This document shows positions 61,284-64,000 of a DNA stretch of 64,000 nt, in pieces. The stretch's first letter is position 1, and the number at the start of each line of letters is the position of its first letter. Below the pieces are notes generated by a model. That model had not been told where the DNA came from. It did not search any database and worked only from the letters and a program-made list of their open reading frames with translations. The translations under genes and the position numbers were made by a program. The DNA is from Gp6-AA40 sp963818645 (GTDB taxonomy: Bacteria; Acidobacteriota; Vicinamibacteria; Vicinamibacterales; UBA2999), in assembly GCA_963818645.1 (NCBI GenBank), contig CAWFTF010000008.1, forward strand, positions 1 through 64,000, written 5' to 3'.

Positions 61284-64000
61284 ATGAGGCAGGCACTTCG
61301 TCACGTGATCGGTGGAGTGTGTGTCGTGCTCTTGACTGCAGGTCTCGCGTGGGCGCAAGCCGGCGCGACCGCGCAGATCAATGGAACTGTACGAGATACA
61401 AGCGGAGCCGTCCTACCGGGCGTCGACGTGACCGTGACGCAGACCGATACCAACTTCACGCGGTCCGCCGTGACCGATGCTGAAGGCAACTATCTCTTTT
61501 CCAACCTGCCGCTCGGACCGTACCGGCTGCAGGCGAGCCTCTCCGGATTCCGCACGTTCCAACGCACCGGAATCGTGCTGCAGGTAAATGCCAATCCAAC
61601 CATCGTGGTCGAGATGGCCGTCGGCGAGATCGCAGAGACGGTGTCGGTCGAGGCGGCGACACCACTGGTCGAGACGCGCAGTCCCTCCGTCGGTCAGGTC
61701 ATCGAGAACGATCGAATCGAGGAACTGCCGCTCAATGGTCGCAATGCCACGGACCTGATTGTGTTGGCCGGGGCGGCAGTGCCGCAGCCAGCGCTGAACT
61801 CGACGAGCCGCAGTATGCCTGGCGGGCAGGCGTTTGCGGTCGCCGGAGGGCAGGCCTTCGGCGTGGCGTATCTCCTCGACGGCGCCACGCACAACAATCC
61901 GTACGACAACCTGAACCTACCGCTGCCGTTTCCGGACGCACTGCAGGAATTCAAGCTCGAGACGAGCACGACGAACGCCAACAATGGCATGCACTCCGGT
62001 GCCTCGGTCAACGTCGTGACCAAAGCGGGCACGAACCTCCTCCACGGCGACCTCTTCGAGTTCGTGCGCAATCATCGGTTCAACGCCACCAATCCCTTCA
62101 ACGCAATCGACCCGGTCACCGGTAAGCGACAGGGCGATGGCCTGAGCCGCAACCAGTACGGCGGCACTCTCAGCGGTCCCGTTGTGACCGATCGCGTCTT
62201 CTTCTTCGGCGCGTTCCAGGGCACGCGACTGCGCGAAACCCCAGCGGACCTGTTCGCCTTCGTGCCGACAGCCGCAATGCTCGCCGGCGACTTCACGCAA
62301 TATGCCTCGGCCCAGTGCAACGCGACCGGCGCCGTGAACCTGCGAGGCCCCTTCGTCGGGAATCGCCTCCCCGCCGCGTCGTTCAGCCCCGCCGCGCTGA
62401 AGCTGACCTCGCATCTGCCTACGACCACCGACCCGTGCGGCAAGGTGACTTACAGCCGCAGCCGCCCGCAGGACGAGGCGCAGTACATCGGGAAGGTGGA
62501 CATGCAGCTCAGCCCGAACCACTCGCTGTTCGGCCGCTACATGCTCACCACGGTGAAATGGACGCCGCCGCTCCAGTTGCAGCCCGAGAACACGCTCGTA
62601 TCGAGCCAGGGCGGCCGCGACAACAAGGCGCACTCATTCACCGTCGGCGACACGATGGTGCTGAGCAATGCGACCGTCAACGCCCTTCGCCTGGCGGTGA
62701 ACTACACCGACGTCCATCGCACCCACGAACCACTAGGATTCGACGCGCCCGATCTCGGCATCAAGACCTACACCTACATCGAGGACTACCTCCTCGTCAG
62801 CGTGAACAACGGTGGTTTTCAGCTCGGGGGCGGGACCGAGAGCGAAGCGCGCTTCAAGACGCCGTCGTTCAACATCAGCGACGACGTGACGACGATCCGG
62901 GGCAATCACCAGTACGGCTTTGGTGGCAACGTCGCGTACTGGACGTCGCTCTCGCAGGCCAACGTTCGCTCGCCAGGGCAGTTCACCTTCGACGGATCGA
63001 TCACCGGACTTCCTCTTGCTGACTTTCTCAGCGGCAGACTGCAGTCGCTCATCCAGGCGACGCCGAACTCGCTCGACATGAAGCAGTTGTATCTCGGCTT
63101 CTACGCACAGGACACGTGGAAGCTGTCGCCGAAGACGACGCTCAACTACGGTCTGCGGTGGGAGCCAGGACTCGCCCAGCAGATCCGCAACGGCGCGATC
63201 TACAACTTCAGCGTCGATCGCTTCAACAACAACATCAAGACGACGCAGTATGCCAATGCACCGCCTGGATTCCTCTATCCCGGTGATGATGGCTTCGAGA
63301 ACGGCAACGCGGGCATGAAGAACAACCTCCTGCAGTTCTCTCCGCGCGTCGGTTTCGCGTGGGATCCGGCCGGTGACGGCCGCATGTCGATTCGCACGGG
63401 CTATTCACTCGCGTACGACTTCGTCAACGCGCAGTTCCACCTGAATACCTCGGTCGCACCGCCGTTCAACGCCGAGGCTCGCGTCACGAACCCGGTTGGT
63501 GGCTTCGACGATCCCTGGCGCGGCACGGGCAACGAAAACTTCTTCCCGTTCACGACCGGACCGAACTCGGTGTTCCCATTGACCGGGCCGTACATCTCGA
63601 TCCCGCCCGACATCAAGCCGCCGCGGCAACAGTCGTGGAACCTGAGCGTGCAGCGGCAGATCGGCAACGACCTCGCCGTGTCGGCGACCTACATCGGCAC
63701 GTACTCCGATCGACTGTGGAACGTGCGTTCGCTCAACCCCGGCGTCTACATTCCAGGATCGTGCACGTTGCAGACCGCCACCGGGCCGCAGTTCTTCCCG
63801 GTGTGCTCGGTCAACACGAATCTCGATCAGCGCCGCCTGTTGACGATGGCGGATTACCCGGACGGGAAGTATCTGGGTTCGACCGACGAGCACACCGCGT
63901 TGGGCACGCAGAAGTACAACGGAATCCTGCTGAGCGTTCAGCGACGCCTGATCAGCGGGTTCTCCGTGGCCGGCAACTACACGTTTTCGAAGTGCACCGG
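61284..64000 (+). CDS. TonB-dependent receptor with carboxypeptidase-regulatory-like domain (partial, runs off the window)
   Basis: 905 codons remain open to the window end. Signal peptide (VIGGVCVVLLTAGLAWAQA), CarboxypepD_reg-like domain (AQINGTVRDTSGAVLPGVDVTVTQTDT, NLPLGPYRLQASLSGFRTFQ), plug (VIENDRIEELPLNGRNATDLIVLAG, YLLDGATHNNPYDNLNLPLPFPDALQEFKLETS), and barrel strands such as LYLGFYAQDTWKLSPKTTLNYGLRWEP. The E-L-P-L-N-G-R-N motif marks the acidobacterial OmpA-like/TonB oar family. Ribosome site AGGAGGAGG. Divergent from the FAH operon; probably imports the pathway substrate or a plant-derived precursor (inference). Confidence 0.92.
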   Translation, partial: MRQALRHVIGGVCVVLLTAGLAWAQAGATAQINGTVRDTSGAVLPGVDVTVTQTDTNFTRSAVTDAEGNYLFSNLPLGPYRLQASLSGFRTFQRTGIVLQVNANPTIVVEMAVGEIAETVSVEAATPLVETRSPSVGQVIENDRIEELPLNGRNATDLIVLAGAAVPQPALNSTSRSMPGGQAFAVAGGQAFGVAYLLDGATHNNPYDNLNLPLPFPDALQEFKLETSTTNANNGMHSGASVNVVTKAGTNLLHGDLFEFVRNHRFNATNPFNAIDPVTGKRQGDGLSRNQYGGTLSGPVVTDRVFFFGAFQGTRLRETPADLFAFVPTAAMLAGDFTQYASAQCNATGAVNLRGPFVGNRLPAASFSPAALKLTSHLPTTTDPCGKVTYSRSRPQDEAQYIGKVDMQLSPNHSLFGRYMLTTVKWTPPLQLQPENTLVSSQGGRDNKAHSFTVGDTMVLSNATVNALRLAVNYTDVHRTHEPLGFDAPDLGIKTYTYIEDYLLVSVNNGGFQLGGGTESEARFKTPSFNISDDVTTIRGNHQYGFGGNVAYWTSLSQANVRSPGQFTFDGSITGLPLADFLSGRLQSLIQATPNSLDMKQLYLGFYAQDTWKLSPKTTLNYGLRWEPGLAQQIRNGAIYNFSVDRFNNNIKTTQYANAPPGFLYPGDDGFENGNAGMKNNLLQFSPRVGFAWDPAGDGRMSIRTGYSLAYDFVNAQFHLNTSVAPPFNAEARVTNPVGGFDDPWRGTGNENFFPFTTGPNSVFPLTGPYISIPPDIKPPRQQSWNLSVQRQIGNDLAVSATYIGTYSDRLWNVRSLNPGVYIPGSCTLQTATGPQFFPVCSVNTNLDQRRLLTMADYPDGKYLGSTDEHTALGTQKYNGILLSVQRRLISGFSVAGNYTFSKCT

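Overview
The window looks like a chromosomal segment of an Acidobacteriota member, most likely class Vicinamibacteria. The clues are the high GC, an ECF sigma factor of the TIGR02999 type paired with a modular Ser/Thr kinase, two large TonB-dependent receptors with an N-terminal carboxypeptidase-regulatory-like domain, DUF6152/DUF6644-type proteins, and many secreted proteins of unknown function. The taxon is inferred from gene content. No rRNA, tRNA, CRISPR array or insertion sequence was found.

Layout. 0-10 kb: a frame-broken PLD/DEAD-helicase/DUF3427 gene, a DUF4242 protein, a frame-broken kinase-ATPase-TPR regulator with its ECF sigma factor, and a secreted protein with a di-heme cytochrome c peroxidase. 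10-27 kb: housekeeping and stress genes (quinone oxidoreductase, a MOSC-ferredoxin reductase-2Fe-2S fusion, RmuC, DoxX, a Mn-catalase/DUF892 fusion), a candidate SAM-clan riboswitch, two Crp/Fnr paralogues flanking a B12-binding radical SAM operon, and an ECF sigma/anti-sigma pair. 27-36 kb: secreted proteins around an atypical metallo-beta-lactamase-fold protein, a membrane kinase, YciI plus an ECF sigma factor, two small membrane proteins, and a DNA methyltransferase-nuclease pair. 36-41 kb: the oxidative pentose phosphate operon gnd-zwf-pgl and an ExeA-like ATPase with a SPOR domain. 42-45 kb: a NatAB-like ABC exporter with a lipoprotein hydrolase.

45-61 kb is a catabolic island. Encoded here are a GntR regulator, LigJ-like and LigK-like enzymes on the plus strand, and a fused LigB-LigA-type ring-cleavage dioxygenase, a LigC-like dehydrogenase and a LigI-like hydrolase on the minus strand. 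Together they can take protocatechuate (or gallate) through 4,5-cleavage to pyruvate and oxaloacetate. FAH-family, aldo/keto reductase, SnoaL-like and PcaD-like genes and two TonB-dependent receptors accompany them.

Two global features stand out. First, from about 27 kb on, nearly every longer intergenic gap near the catabolic and metabolic genes carries tandem 7-nt repeats. The unit sequences differ between loci, but the period is always seven, and many loci are inverted pairs. Second, about a dozen genes are split by single-base indels while their length and motifs are preserved after correction. I read most of these as assembly/sequencing errors, not decay, so they are annotated as single frame-disrupted loci.
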